Below, piece after piece: positions 42,256-50,455 of a stretch of DNA of 64,000 bases (positions are counted from its first letter, which is position 1; each line of letters starts with the position of its first letter). The notes under the pieces are model-generated. The model was not told the origin of the DNA and searched no databases. It saw only the letters and a list, made by a program, of their open reading frames with translations. Origin of the DNA: DASZIT01 sp036268775 (GTDB lineage Bacteria > Actinomycetota > Acidimicrobiia > Acidimicrobiales > RAAP-2); the NCBI GenBank assembly GCA_036268775.1, contig DATATM010000035.1, positions 1 to 64,000 on the forward strand. The letters are read 5' to 3'. Made by a program: the position numbers and the translations under genes.

Positions 42256-44271
42256 ATGGCAGGCGTCGTCACCGTCCGGCTTCCCGATGGATCGACCAAG
42301 GAGCTGGCCGAGGGGACGACCGCGCTCGAGGTGGCGGAGTCGATCGGGCCCCGCCTGGCCAAAGCCGCGGTGGCCGCCGTCGTCGACGGCGCCGAGGTGG
42401 ACCTGTCGACCGAGGTTCGAGACGGTGTCTCGGTGGCGGTGGTGACCGCCGACTCGGAGGCCGGCCGGAACGTGATCCGCCACTCCACCGCCCACGTGTT
42501 GGCCCAGGCCGTCCTCCGGCTGTGGCCCGGGGCCCGATTCGCCATCGGCCCGGTCATCGAGGACGGGTTCTATTACGACTTCGAGCTGCCGGGCGGCGCC
42601 CATTTCAGCGACGACGACCTCGGGCGGATCGCCGACACCATGCGGGAGATCATGGCGGAGAACCAGCCGTTCATCCGCCACGAGCACTCCATCGAGGAAG
42701 GCCTCTCCCTCTTCGAGGACCAGCCCTACAAGCGGGAGATCATCGAGGCGGTCGGGGCCGGGGCCAACGAGGTGGACGCCACCGCGGCGGCTGACGGTGC
42801 TCCCGAGGTCTCCACCTACTGGAACTCGCCGACCTTCACCGACCTCTGCCGGGGGCCCCACGTGCCCTCCACCGGGAGGTTGGGCTTCTTCGCCCTCATG
42901 CGGGTGGCGGGGGCTTACTGGCGGGGTGACGAGAAACGTCAGCAACTCCAACGGATCTACGGGACGGCCTGGGAGTCGGAGAAGGCGTTGAACGCCCACC
43001 TCGAGCGGCTGAAGGAAGCCGAGCGGCGGGATCACCGGAAGTTGGGCGCCGAGCTCGACCTGTTCTCATTCCCCGAGGAGATCGGATCGGGATTGGCCGT
43101 CTTCCACCCCCGGGGCGGGATCATCCGGCGGCTGATGGAGGACCACTCCCGCCAGCAGCACGAGGCGGCCGGCTACGAGTTCGTCTACACCCCCCACATC
43201 ACCAAGGCGGAGTTGTTCGAGACCTCCGGACACCTCGATTTCTTCGCCGAAGGCATGTTCCCCCCGATGGAGCTGGACGGCGGGCAGCAGTACTACCTGA
43301 AGCCGATGAACTGCCCGTTCCACATCCTGATCTTCAAGAGCCGCCAGCGGTCCTATCGGGAGCTGCCGATCCGGATGTTCGAGTTCGGGTCGGTCTACCG
43401 CTACGAGAAGTCGGGGGTGGTCCACGGCCTCACCCGGGTCCGGGGGATGACCCAGGACGACGCCCACATCTTCTGCACCCCCGAGCAGCTGGAAGCAGAG
43501 CTCCACACCACCTTGAACTTCGTGCTGTCGATGCTCCGCGACTTCGGCCTCAACGACTTCTTCGTCGAGCTGTCCACCCGTCCGGCGGGGAAGGCGGTCG
43601 GCGCCGAGGAACAGTGGGACGAGGCCACCGAGGTGCTTCGCCGGGTGGCCGAGTCGATGGGTCTCGAGATGGTTCCCGACGTGGGCGGCGGCGCCTTCTA
43701 CGGTCCGAAGATCTCCGTCCAGGCTCGCGACGCCATCGGCCGGACCCATCAGATGTCCACCATCCAGCTCGACTACCAGGAGCCACAGCGGTTCGGGATC
43801 GAGTACACCGGCGCCGACAACAGCCGCCACGCGCCGATCATGATCCACCGGGCCCTGTTCGGGTCGGTGGAACGGTTCTTCGCCATCCTCCTCGAGCACT
43901 ACGCCGGTGCGCTGCCCACCTGGCTGTCACCCGATCAGGTGGTGGTCCTCCCGGTGACCGACGCCCACCAGGACTACGCCGAGGGCGTGCGGCACCGGCT
44001 CCACAGCCTCGGGGTCCGGGTGGTGCTGGACACCGGGGATGAGCCGCTGAATGCCCGGATCCGGCGGGCCAAGGTGTCCAAGGTCCCCTACATCCTGGTG
44101 GTGGGGCCCGACGATGTGGCCGCCGGGACGGTCGGGGTCAACCGGCGGGGCTCCAAGCGGGCCGAGCGCGATGTGGCCTTCGACTCGTTCGCGGAGGAGC
44201 TGATCACCGAGATCGCCGATCGCGGCTCGCCGGAGGCTCCCGACGCGGTGTCCGGCGACGGCCAGGCGTGA
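42256..44271 (+). CDS. thrS: threonyl-tRNA synthetase
   Basis: 671-residue class II synthetase. Domains: TGS (1-60, RLPDGSTKELAEGTTALE), editing domain with HSTAHVLAQAV, and the catalytic core with MNCPFHILIF (zinc Cys), FEFGSVYRYEKSGVVHGLTR (motif 2 region), and a C-terminal anticodon-binding domain from about residue 555 (WLSPDQVVVLPV). Full length. The HIT gene overlaps its stop by GTGA (44268-44271). Confidence 0.96.
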   Translation: MAGVVTVRLPDGSTKELAEGTTALEVAESIGPRLAKAAVAAVVDGAEVDLSTEVRDGVSVAVVTADSEAGRNVIRHSTAHVLAQAVLRLWPGARFAIGPVIEDGFYYDFELPGGAHFSDDDLGRIADTMREIMAENQPFIRHEHSIEEGLSLFEDQPYKREIIEAVGAGANEVDATAAADGAPEVSTYWNSPTFTDLCRGPHVPSTGRLGFFALMRVAGAYWRGDEKRQQLQRIYGTAWESEKALNAHLERLKEAERRDHRKLGAELDLFSFPEEIGSGLAVFHPRGGIIRRLMEDHSRQQHEAAGYEFVYTPHITKAELFETSGHLDFFAEGMFPPMELDGGQQYYLKPMNCPFHILIFKSRQRSYRELPIRMFEFGSVYRYEKSGVVHGLTRVRGMTQDDAHIFCTPEQLEAELHTTLNFVLSMLRDFGLNDFFVELSTRPAGKAVGAEEQWDEATEVLRRVAESMGLEMVPDVGGGAFYGPKISVQARDAIGRTHQMSTIQLDYQEPQRFGIEYTGADNSRHAPIMIHRALFGSVERFFAILLEHYAGALPTWLSPDQVVVLPVTDAHQDYAEGVRHRLHSLGVRVVLDTGDEPLNARIRRAKVSKVPYILVVGPDDVAAGTVGVNRRGSKRAERDVAFDSFAEELITEIADRGSPEAPDAVSGDGQA

Positions 44272-44819
44272 ACCTCGACCACCTGTGGGCGGGTTGGCGC
44301 CATGAGTACGTGTCCGGCCTGCCCGGCGTGGCCAACGCCGGGCTGTCGCCGGAGCCGGACACCGTCGACGACCACCCCCTCGACGATCCGGCGCGATGCG
44401 TGTTCTGCCGGATCGCCGCCAGCGGACCCCCTTCGGCCGACAACGGCGTGGTGTGGCGGGGGGAGACCACGTTCGCGGTGCTCAACGCCTATCCCTACGC
44501 CAGCGGACACCTGTTGATCATGCCGATCCGCCACGTGCGGGCCATGGCGGATCTCACCCCCACCGAAGGCGGGGAGCTGTGGAACGACATCCGGGACGCC
44601 ACCGCGGCGCTGGAGGCTGCCTACCATCCCGAGGGGGTCAATCTCGGCGCCAACTTCGGACGGGCGGCGGGGGCCGGTATTCCGCGCCATCTCCATTTCC
44701 ACGCGGTGCCCCGCTGGCTGGGCGATACCAACTTCATGACCACGGTGGCCGGGGCCCGGGTCCTTCCCGAGACCCTGGCCGACAGCTGGGCCCGGCTCCA
44801 CCAGGCGTGGCCGGCCTGA
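44268..44819 (+). CDS. HIT-family nucleotide phosphorylase (AP4A type)
   Basis: 183-residue histidine-triad protein with HLHFHAVPRW (His141, 143, 145), in which the central His is the nucleophile, preceded by CVFC (Cys44/47), a likely zinc site. Closely follows the M. tuberculosis Rv2613c pattern, a diadenosine tetraphosphate phosphorylase, in both length and context (thrS upstream, pgsA downstream). GTG start overlapping thrS. Confidence 0.88.
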   Translation: MNLDHLWAGWRHEYVSGLPGVANAGLSPEPDTVDDHPLDDPARCVFCRIAASGPPSADNGVVWRGETTFAVLNAYPYASGHLLIMPIRHVRAMADLTPTEGGELWNDIRDATAALEAAYHPEGVNLGANFGRAAGAGIPRHLHFHAVPRWLGDTNFMTTVAGARVLPETLADSWARLHQAWPA

Positions 44820-44925
44820 GATCCGGCCTTTGGGCGGCGCCCGCCCTGGTGGATCGGGGTGTCGAGTTGGGGGTAACTACAGCAAGCGGATGGTAAGGTG
44901 AGAGAAACCTCTGGAGGAAATTGCC

Positions 44926-45705
44926 ATGTTCGACGGCCGCTGGCGCGACACCGTTGACCGGGGAACCGGTCCGGTCGGTCGCAAGCTGCAGCAGCTAGGA
45001 ATCACCGCCGACGTGCTGACCGCGACCGGCCTCCTCTCGGCGACCGCCACCGCCTGGGCGATCGGTACCGGACGCCTCCACCTTGGCATCCTGCTGCTAA
45101 TCCTGACCGGGCTCCACGACCTGTTCGACGGTCCGGTGGCCAAGGCGTCGGGAACCTCATCGGTCCGGGGTGCCTTCTTCGACTCGGTCACCGACCGGGT
45201 GGCCGACGCCCTGTTGTTCGGCGGGGTGGCGTGGTATCTGGTGTCGACCCATCCGGGTCACCTGGTGCTGTTGCCATTCGCGGTGCTGGGTGCCACCTCC
45301 TTGGTCTCCTATCAGCGGGCCAAAGCCGCCTCGCTCGGCATCTCGGCCAAGGGCGGGATCATGGAGCGCGCCGAACGGATGATCCTGTTGGGCATCGGGC
45401 TGATTTCGGCCTCCTTCCTCATCCCGGTGTTGTGGGTGATGCTCGGCCTGACCATGCTCACCGCCATCGGCCGCTTTGCCAAGGTCTGGCGACTGGCCGA
45501 GGCCCCGGTGTCGGTATCGACGGTCCGCCGCTCCCGCCGGGCCCGGACCCCGATGCGGGCTGAGCGGCGTCGAAACAGTGGATCCCCCTCCCGTTGGCGG
45601 GCACGCCGCCAGGGTGAGTTGTCCAGTCGGTCGGGTCGCACCTGGCGGGCGCGCCATGCCGGGCAGGGCATCCGTCAGCGGGCCGCGGCCCGACGCAGTA
45701 GCTGA
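44926..45705 (+). CDS. pgsA: CDP-alcohol phosphatidyltransferase (PI-phosphate synthase type)
   Basis: 259-residue membrane enzyme making a phospholipid from CDP-diacylglycerol. The signature D-x2-DG-x2-A-x9-G-x3-D-x3-D is present as DLFDGPVAK through FFDSVTD (Asp65, Asp68, Asp86, Asp90), with Lys73 where most members have Arg. About five further hydrophobic helices follow and an unusually basic tail of about 60 residues (RRSRRARTPMRAERRR and on). By position it corresponds to PgsA1, phosphatidylinositol phosphate synthase. TGGAGGAA gives a strong ribosome site. Confidence 0.85.
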   Translation: MFDGRWRDTVDRGTGPVGRKLQQLGITADVLTATGLLSATATAWAIGTGRLHLGILLLILTGLHDLFDGPVAKASGTSSVRGAFFDSVTDRVADALLFGGVAWYLVSTHPGHLVLLPFAVLGATSLVSYQRAKAASLGISAKGGIMERAERMILLGIGLISASFLIPVLWVMLGLTMLTAIGRFAKVWRLAEAPVSVSTVRRSRRARTPMRAERRRNSGSPSRWRARRQGELSSRSGRTWRARHAGQGIRQRAAARRSS

Positions 45706-45743
45706 CCCTTTCTCATCCTCCGGCAGGCGAGGGGAACCCACCA

Positions 45744-46640
45744 GTGAACAAGGACCGGGCGGTCTTCCGTCTCTACACCGGTCTGGGCCGCGCCATCGGG
45801 GCACTCCCGGAGCCGGTTGCCCTCTGGGCCGCCAACCTGGTCGGTGACGCGCTGTTCGTGGTGCGCCGCGAACACCGGGAGATGATCACCCGCAACCTCC
45901 GTCGGGTCCTGGGTGGGGACATCGACGACGCCTCGCTGGATGGATGGGCGAGACGGGCCTTCGCCGCTTACGCCCGCTACTGGGTGGAAGGGGCCCGATT
46001 GGGGACCACCCCGGTGAGCGAGGTGCTGCAACGGTTTGTCGCCGACGGGTTCGAGCACCTGGAGGCGGCGATGGCGGAGGGCAAGGGGGTAGTCCTCGCC
46101 CTGCCCCACGTCGGAAGTTGGGAGTACGGCGGCGCCTTCCTCGCCGCCAAGGGCTACCCGATGACCGCGGTGGCCGAACGGATCGAGCCGCCGGAGTTGT
46201 TCGACTACTTCGTCGAGCAACGGGCCGCCATGGGGTTGACCATCGTCCCGCTGGGCCCCGACTCGGGCAGCGCCATGATGCAGACCCTTCGGGAGGGGAA
46301 GTTGGTCGGGCTCCTCTGTGACCGGGACCTGATGGAGAACGGCATCGAGGTGAAGTTCTTCGGGGAGACCACCACCATGCCCGCCGGCCCGGCCACCCTG
46401 GCCATGCGGACCGGGGCGCGGCTGCTCACCTCGGCCGTCTACAGCGGGCCGGGCCGCGACCACCATGCCGTCGTCCAACCCCCCATCGACACCTGCCGGA
46501 CCGGCTCCTTCCGGACCGACGTCCAGCGGATCACCCAGGAGATCGCCACCCGCTTCGAAGGACTCATCCGGGAGGCGCCGGAGCAGTGGCACGTCTTCCA
46601 GCCCCTCTGGCCGGTCGACAGAATCCCGCCGACCCCATGA
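45744..46640 (+). CDS. lipid acyltransferase (HtrB/PatA family)
   Basis: 298-residue peripheral membrane acyltransferase. The catalytic HxxxxE motif is His122 to Glu127 in LPHVGSWEYGG, with CDRDLMENGIEVKFFGE and MPAGPATLAMRTGA forming the glycerophosphate pocket. Position between pgsA and pimA and similarity to Rv2611c suggest acylation of phosphatidylinositol mannoside. GTG start with GAGGGGA. The downstream pimA ATG overlaps its stop (ATGA). Confidence 0.87.
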   Translation: MNKDRAVFRLYTGLGRAIGALPEPVALWAANLVGDALFVVRREHREMITRNLRRVLGGDIDDASLDGWARRAFAAYARYWVEGARLGTTPVSEVLQRFVADGFEHLEAAMAEGKGVVLALPHVGSWEYGGAFLAAKGYPMTAVAERIEPPELFDYFVEQRAAMGLTIVPLGPDSGSAMMQTLREGKLVGLLCDRDLMENGIEVKFFGETTTMPAGPATLAMRTGARLLTSAVYSGPGRDHHAVVQPPIDTCRTGSFRTDVQRITQEIATRFEGLIREAPEQWHVFQPLWPVDRIPPTP

Positions 46641-47788
46641 AGGCGGACGGCCCGACCCCGCTCAACCTGCGGGTCGCCCTGGTCTGCCCCTACAGCCTGT
46701 CCCGCCCCGGCGGCGTCCAGGGACAGGTCACCGGCCTCTCCCGGGTGTTGACCGGACGTGGGCATCAGGTCACCGTGTTCGCCCCCCTCGACGATCTCGC
46801 CGACGCCCCTCCGGACATCGACCTGGTGGTCTCGGGGAGCTCGGTGTCGGTGCCCTCCAACGGGTCCCGGGCGCCGGTATCGCTATCGCCCCGGGCGGTG
46901 GCCCAGGCGGTCCGGGCCCTCCGCCGGGGGCGCTTCGACGTCGTGCACGTGCACGAGCCATTTGCCCCGGGTCTGCCCTACGGGCTGCTGCTGGCTCCCG
47001 GCATCCCGCCAGTGGTGGCGACCTTCCACCGGAGTGGGGGCAGCCGGTTCTACACGCTGCTCGGCCCGGTGGCGAAGCTGGCCGCCCGACGGTTGGCGGT
47101 GCGGTGCGCCGTTTCCGAAGCCGCCCGCCACACCGCCGCTGCCGCCATCGGGGGCGACTTCCAGGTGCTGTTCAACGGGGTGGAGGTCGACCGGTTTCGG
47201 GGGGCCGACCCCTGGCCGAAGACCGGACCCACTGTCTTGTTCCTGGGCCGGCACGAAGAGCGGAAGGGATTGCGGGTCCTCCTCGAGGCCTTCGCCACCC
47301 TCAAGGAGGCCGATGGCCCGGTGCTGTGGATCGCCGGGGACGGCCCGGAAACCGAGGCCCTGCAACAGCAGTTTCCGGAGTCATCGAAGGTCCGATGGCT
47401 GGGTGTCCTCGCCGAGGAGGAGAAGCTGAGGCGGTTGGCGGCCGCCGACCTGCTGTGTGCCCCTTCCCTCGGGGGCGAATCGTTTGGGATGGTGCTGTTG
47501 GAGGCGATGGCGGCCGGCACCCTGGTGGTGGCCAGCGACATCGATGGCTACCGGGCGGCGGTCGGGTCGGCGGGAGTCCTGGTCCGACCCGGGGACCCGC
47601 TGGCCCTGGCCGGGGCGCTGGAATCCGCACTGGCGGTTCCGGACGGAGGGACGGCCACGGGTGGCGGCGACTCCCGGGTGGCCCAGCTGGCGGCGGCCGC
47701 CTCCCGGGCGGAGGAATGGTCGATGAATCACCTGGCCGAGCGGTACGAGAGTCTGTATTGGGCCGCGGCGGTCAGGGCGGGCCGCTGA
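46637..47788 (+). CDS. pimA: phosphatidylinositol mannosyltransferase
   Basis: 383-residue GT-B glycosyltransferase (GT4) adding the first mannose from GDP-Man to phosphatidylinositol. The acceptor side has CPYSLSRPGGVQGQV; the donor side has FLGRHEERKGL and LGGESFGMVLLEAMAAG, where the E-x7-E motif binds the nucleotide sugar. The upstream in-frame extension from 46586 is rejected because of the ATGA overlap at 46637. Confidence 0.9.
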   Translation: MKADGPTPLNLRVALVCPYSLSRPGGVQGQVTGLSRVLTGRGHQVTVFAPLDDLADAPPDIDLVVSGSSVSVPSNGSRAPVSLSPRAVAQAVRALRRGRFDVVHVHEPFAPGLPYGLLLAPGIPPVVATFHRSGGSRFYTLLGPVAKLAARRLAVRCAVSEAARHTAAAAIGGDFQVLFNGVEVDRFRGADPWPKTGPTVLFLGRHEERKGLRVLLEAFATLKEADGPVLWIAGDGPETEALQQQFPESSKVRWLGVLAEEEKLRRLAAADLLCAPSLGGESFGMVLLEAMAAGTLVVASDIDGYRAAVGSAGVLVRPGDPLALAGALESALAVPDGGTATGGGDSRVAQLAAAASRAEEWSMNHLAERYESLYWAAAVRAGR

Positions 47789-47795
47789 GCGGCCG

Positions 47796-47801
47796 TACAC
47801 T
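47796..47801 (+). promoter_or_regulatory. possible -10 box before the M48-like gene
   Basis: TACACT, 9 nt upstream of ATG 47811, no Shine-Dalgarno. Slightly longer spacing than the other leaderless candidates. Confidence 0.25.
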
Positions 47802-47810
47802 GCACTGGCC

Positions 47811-49034
47811 ATGAGTCTTCCTCCCCAGTTCCCGGCTTCGGCCGCATGGTTGCCGTCGGACGCACCGCTACCCGGGTCGCGGGGGAGAGGGACGGCTACG
47901 CCCTCCCGGCGCCAGGGTGGGAATAAGGGCGGCGGTGGCGGTGGCGGTGGCGGCGGTGGCGGCGGCGGCGGTGGTGGTGGGGGACAGAATCGCAATCGCA
48001 ACCGAAGCTCCAACCAGAATCGCGGTGGGGGTCGCCCGAGCGGGTCGGGCGGGCAGCGCTCGTCGTCGGGGAACCGTCGCCCATCGGGTCAGGGACAGCG
48101 TTCCGGCGGCAACCGGGGCGGTCAGGGCTCGGGATCGAGACCGACCGGAAGAGCCCCGGAGTCCTCGGGCTCGGTGGCCGGCGGCACCCGCCACGCAGTG
48201 GCGGCGGTGGTGCGGGCTTCCGAGCGGGCCGAGAACGTCGAAGAGCGGCAGACGATTGCCGCCAACCGTCGCTGGGCGGCTTTCGCCTGTCTCATCCCCG
48301 GCTTGGTGGTGGGCGTGATCCTCGGCGCGGTGGTATTTCTGGCCGGGCTTCCCCTGGAGGCGATCGGGGTGCTGGTGGTGGCGACGTTGGTCATTGCCTG
48401 GTGGGTCTGGCGGGTGGCGCCGGGCATGGTGGTGAAGGCAGTGGCTGCCCGCCCCTCCAACCCTGACGAACATCCGAGGCTGCACAATGTGGTGGACGGC
48501 CTCTGCGCCACCATGGGCCTGCCGCAACCCACCGTATTGATGGTCGAGAGCCCAGTGCTCAACGCCATGGCCATTGGCCGCCATCCGAGCACCGCGTCAT
48601 TGATCGTGACGTCGGCCCTCGATGAGATCCTCAGCGTGGTCGAGCTCGAAGGGGTGGTGGCTCAGGAGCTGGTGCACATCAAGCGGCACGACACCGTACG
48701 TTCCGGCATCGCCGTCGCCCTGGTGGCGCCGATCTCGTTCCTTTTCTCGTCGGGGGCGGGCAAGGTGCATTCCCTGGTCGGGCCCGGTCGGGAGTTCTCC
48801 GCCGACCAGCGAGCGGTCGGCGTGGTGCGCTTCCCCACCGGACTCGGCTCGGCGCTGACCCGGATGGCGGAGTCGACCGGGGGCTCCACCCGGTGGCCGC
48901 CGGGGAGTGGGCGGATCGCCGGGCTCACCCGATGGCTCTGGATCAACCCGACGGCCGGATCCGGCCCCGGGGCAGTCGCGGACGGAGAGCTGGACGACAC
49001 CGGGGTCCGGGCGGCGGCACTCGCACTGCTCTGA
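47811..49034 (+). CDS. M48-like membrane protein with degenerate HExxH
   Basis: 407-residue protein: a disordered N-terminus with 19 consecutive glycines and Arg/Asn/Ser-rich sequence (to about 140), two hydrophobic helices (about 160-180 and 185-203), then a domain like M48 (HtpX/CAAX-type) peptidases. The zinc motif reads QELVH (Gln285-His289) instead of HExxH, while the third ligand Glu328 (REFSADQ) is kept. With the first His replaced, ordinary zinc proteolysis is doubtful. It follows pimA by 22 bp on the same strand. Function unknown; a non-catalytic scaffold is one possibility. Confidence 0.7.
   Translation: MSLPPQFPASAAWLPSDAPLPGSRGRGTATPSRRQGGNKGGGGGGGGGGGGGGGGGGGQNRNRNRSSNQNRGGGRPSGSGGQRSSSGNRRPSGQGQRSGGNRGGQGSGSRPTGRAPESSGSVAGGTRHAVAAVVRASERAENVEERQTIAANRRWAAFACLIPGLVVGVILGAVVFLAGLPLEAIGVLVVATLVIAWWVWRVAPGMVVKAVAARPSNPDEHPRLHNVVDGLCATMGLPQPTVLMVESPVLNAMAIGRHPSTASLIVTSALDEILSVVELEGVVAQELVHIKRHDTVRSGIAVALVAPISFLFSSGAGKVHSLVGPGREFSADQRAVGVVRFPTGLGSALTRMAESTGGSTRWPPGSGRIAGLTRWLWINPTAGSGPGAVADGELDDTGVRAAALALL
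47928..47984 (+). repeat. GGN trinucleotide run encoding 19 glycines
   Basis: Nineteen consecutive Gly codons, mainly GGC and GGT, within the M48-like gene. A length-variable, slippage-prone tract. Confidence 0.9.
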
Positions 49035-49058
49035 CTGAGCGGAAACCGTTCAACCGGG

Positions 49059-49076
49059 CCGGGCCGAAGGGCCCGG
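49059..49076. terminator. bidirectional hairpin terminator
   Basis: CCGGGCC (49059-49065), loop GAAG, GGCCCGG (49070-49076): a perfect 7-bp GC stem between the convergent M48-like gene (ends 49034) and MarR gene (ends 49083). No U tract on either strand. Confidence 0.55.
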
Positions 49077-49082
49077 CGACAA

Positions 49083-49601
49083 CTAGGAGACGCCGGAAAC
49101 CAATGGGGCGCCGGATTCGGATTCCTCGCAGGCGGTGGAGAGACCGAGGCCGCGGATGTGATCGCGGATCTTTCGGAGCATCGAAGCCAGGGTCTCTTCT
49201 TCCTCGGGGGTGAGCACTCCGTCCAACAGGTCATCGATACGAGCCACATGGAGGGGCATCGCCTCGGCCATCACGGCCTGACCCTTGGCGGTCAGGACGG
49301 CAAACGCTCCCCGCCGATCCTCCGGGCAGGCCTCCCGCGCCACCATGCCGGATTCCTCCAGCCGGTCGACGGAACGAGTCAGGCCGCTGGGGGTGAGGGT
49401 GGTCTGGGAGGCCAACTCGCTCATCCGGAGCCGGAATCCCGGGGATCGCACCAACCGGACCAGGACGTCGAAGGAGTGGTTGGACAACCCGCTGTCCACC
49501 AATAACTGGGGCTCCAGCACCCGTCGCACGCCCGCCGACGACTCGAACAGCAGCCCGACCGTGGTCACTCGCTCGTCATCCCGTCCCTGTTCTCCGGCCA
49601 T
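49083..49601 (-). CDS. MarR-family transcriptional regulator
   Basis: 172-residue winged-helix repressor. The DNA-binding part covers about residues 40-110 (SFDVLVRLVRSPGFRLRMSE, then LTPSGLTRSVDRLEESGMV and the wing REACPEDRRG). The only Cys near the wing (EACPEDRR) and one near the C-terminus could be redox-active, but this is speculative. Divergent from a YceI-YgiD pair. ATG 49601 is 6 nt from a TATAAT box with no ribosome site, so its mRNA is probably leaderless; the longer frame from 49658 is rejected. Confidence 0.88.
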   Translation of the reverse strand: MAGEQGRDDERVTTVGLLFESSAGVRRVLEPQLLVDSGLSNHSFDVLVRLVRSPGFRLRMSELASQTTLTPSGLTRSVDRLEESGMVAREACPEDRRGAFAVLTAKGQAVMAEAMPLHVARIDDLLDGVLTPEEEETLASMLRKIRDHIRGLGLSTACEESESGAPLVSGVS

Positions 49602-49607
49602 GGCTGC

Positions 49608-49613
49608 ATTATA
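49608..49613 (-). promoter_or_regulatory. -10 box of the MarR gene (leaderless)
   Basis: Consensus TATAAT on the minus strand, 6 nt before the ATG at 49601. The best -10 match in the window; -35 not evident. Confidence 0.6.
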
Positions 49614-49646
49614 TCGGAACCGCCCAACTGGTTCGCTAGACAAAAG

Positions 49647-49658
49647 TTGCGCACACAA
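49647..49658. promoter_or_regulatory. imperfect TTGC-N4-ACAA box near the MarR promoter
   Basis: TTGC-GCAC-ACAA, one mismatch from the two perfect boxes further right. Its position upstream of the MarR -10 suggests autoregulation. Confidence 0.35.
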
Positions 49659-49757
49659 ATACTAACCCAATTGCCCAACTGCGCTTAACGGCTGGCGGGC
49701 CTACCATCAAAAGAGGTGGCCCGGTTCATCCCCACTCTCAGAATTCTCTCCAATTAT

Positions 49758-49771
49758 GTTGCGTGTGCAAC
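49758..49771. promoter_or_regulatory. perfect GTTGC-N4-GCAAC box over the YceI-gene -35
   Basis: GTTGC (49758-49762), GTGT, GCAAC (49767-49771). Overlaps the presumed -35 TTGCGT (49759-49764). Candidate MarR operator. Confidence 0.55.
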
Positions 49772-49787
49772 TAGATTCTGTTAGAGT
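49759..49787 (+). promoter_or_regulatory. promoter of the YceI-YgiD unit
   Basis: TTGCGT (49759-49764) and TAGAGT (49782-49787) with 17-bp spacing. The two perfect TTGC-N4-GCAA boxes cover the -35 and the expected transcription start, the geometry of a repressor site. Confidence 0.45.
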
Positions 49788-49790
49788 TAA

Positions 49791-49802
49791 TTGCGCAGGC
49801 AA
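49791..49802. promoter_or_regulatory. second perfect TTGC-N4-GCAA box
   Basis: TTGC-GCAG-GCAA, its first base 32 bp (about three helical turns) from that of the first box, so two dimers would bind the same face of the DNA. Confidence 0.5.
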
Positions 49803-49874
49803 GTACCTGAGCAAGGATGCCGGTGAGCAGCAGCCCAGGTAATGGATGCCACCAAACAAGAAAGAGGAGTTCAC

Positions 49875-50453
49875 ATGGCTGACAACGAAGTAACTACCAG
49901 GACCGTCGATGGGGTCGAGCTTCCGCCCGCCGGCACCTACATCCTTGACGTTGCCCACACCCAGGTCGGTTTCGCGGTGCGGCACATGGCCGTCTCCAAG
50001 GTGCGTGGCCGGTTCCAGAAGTTCGACGGCACCATTCAGATCGCCGAGGATCCCACCCAGTCCTCGGTGAACGTGACCATCGATGCCAACAGCATCGACA
50101 CCCAGGATGAGACCCGGAACAACCACCTGAGGACCAACGACTTCTTCGACGTGGAGAACCATCCGACCTGGACGTTCGTCAGCACGTCGCTGGTTCCTGA
50201 CGGCAAGGGCAAGTGGAAGCTGACCGGAGATCTGACCATCCGGGGTGTCACCCGTCCGGTGACCCTCGAAACCTCCCTGGAGGGCGTGGTCAGGGATCCC
50301 TACGGCAACCTTCGGGTCGGCTTCAGCGCCACCGCGGAGATCGACCGTGAGGACTTCGATGTCTCCTTCGGTGCGGTGATGGACGCCGGCGGTTTGGTGG
50401 TGGCCAAGAAGGTGACCATCGAGATCGAAGCCGAGGCCGTCCTCCAGGCCTGA
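49875..50453 (+). CDS. YceI-family lipid/isoprenoid-binding protein
   Basis: 192-residue lipocalin-like protein of the mainstream YceI type: GTYILDVAHTQVGFAVRHM at the start, FDGTIQIAEDP, DFFDVENHPTWTF, LTGDLTIRGVTRPV and GFSATAEIDREDF. No signal peptide, so cytoplasmic. GAGGAG precedes ATG 49875. Followed after 2 bp by ygiD, and controlled, I infer, by the divergent MarR. It is a distant relative of the two YceI domains in the hydrogenase region. Confidence 0.9.
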   Translation: MADNEVTTRTVDGVELPPAGTYILDVAHTQVGFAVRHMAVSKVRGRFQKFDGTIQIAEDPTQSSVNVTIDANSIDTQDETRNNHLRTNDFFDVENHPTWTFVSTSLVPDGKGKWKLTGDLTIRGVTRPVTLETSLEGVVRDPYGNLRVGFSATAEIDREDFDVSFGAVMDAGGLVVAKKVTIEIEAEAVLQA

Positions 50454-50455
50454 CG

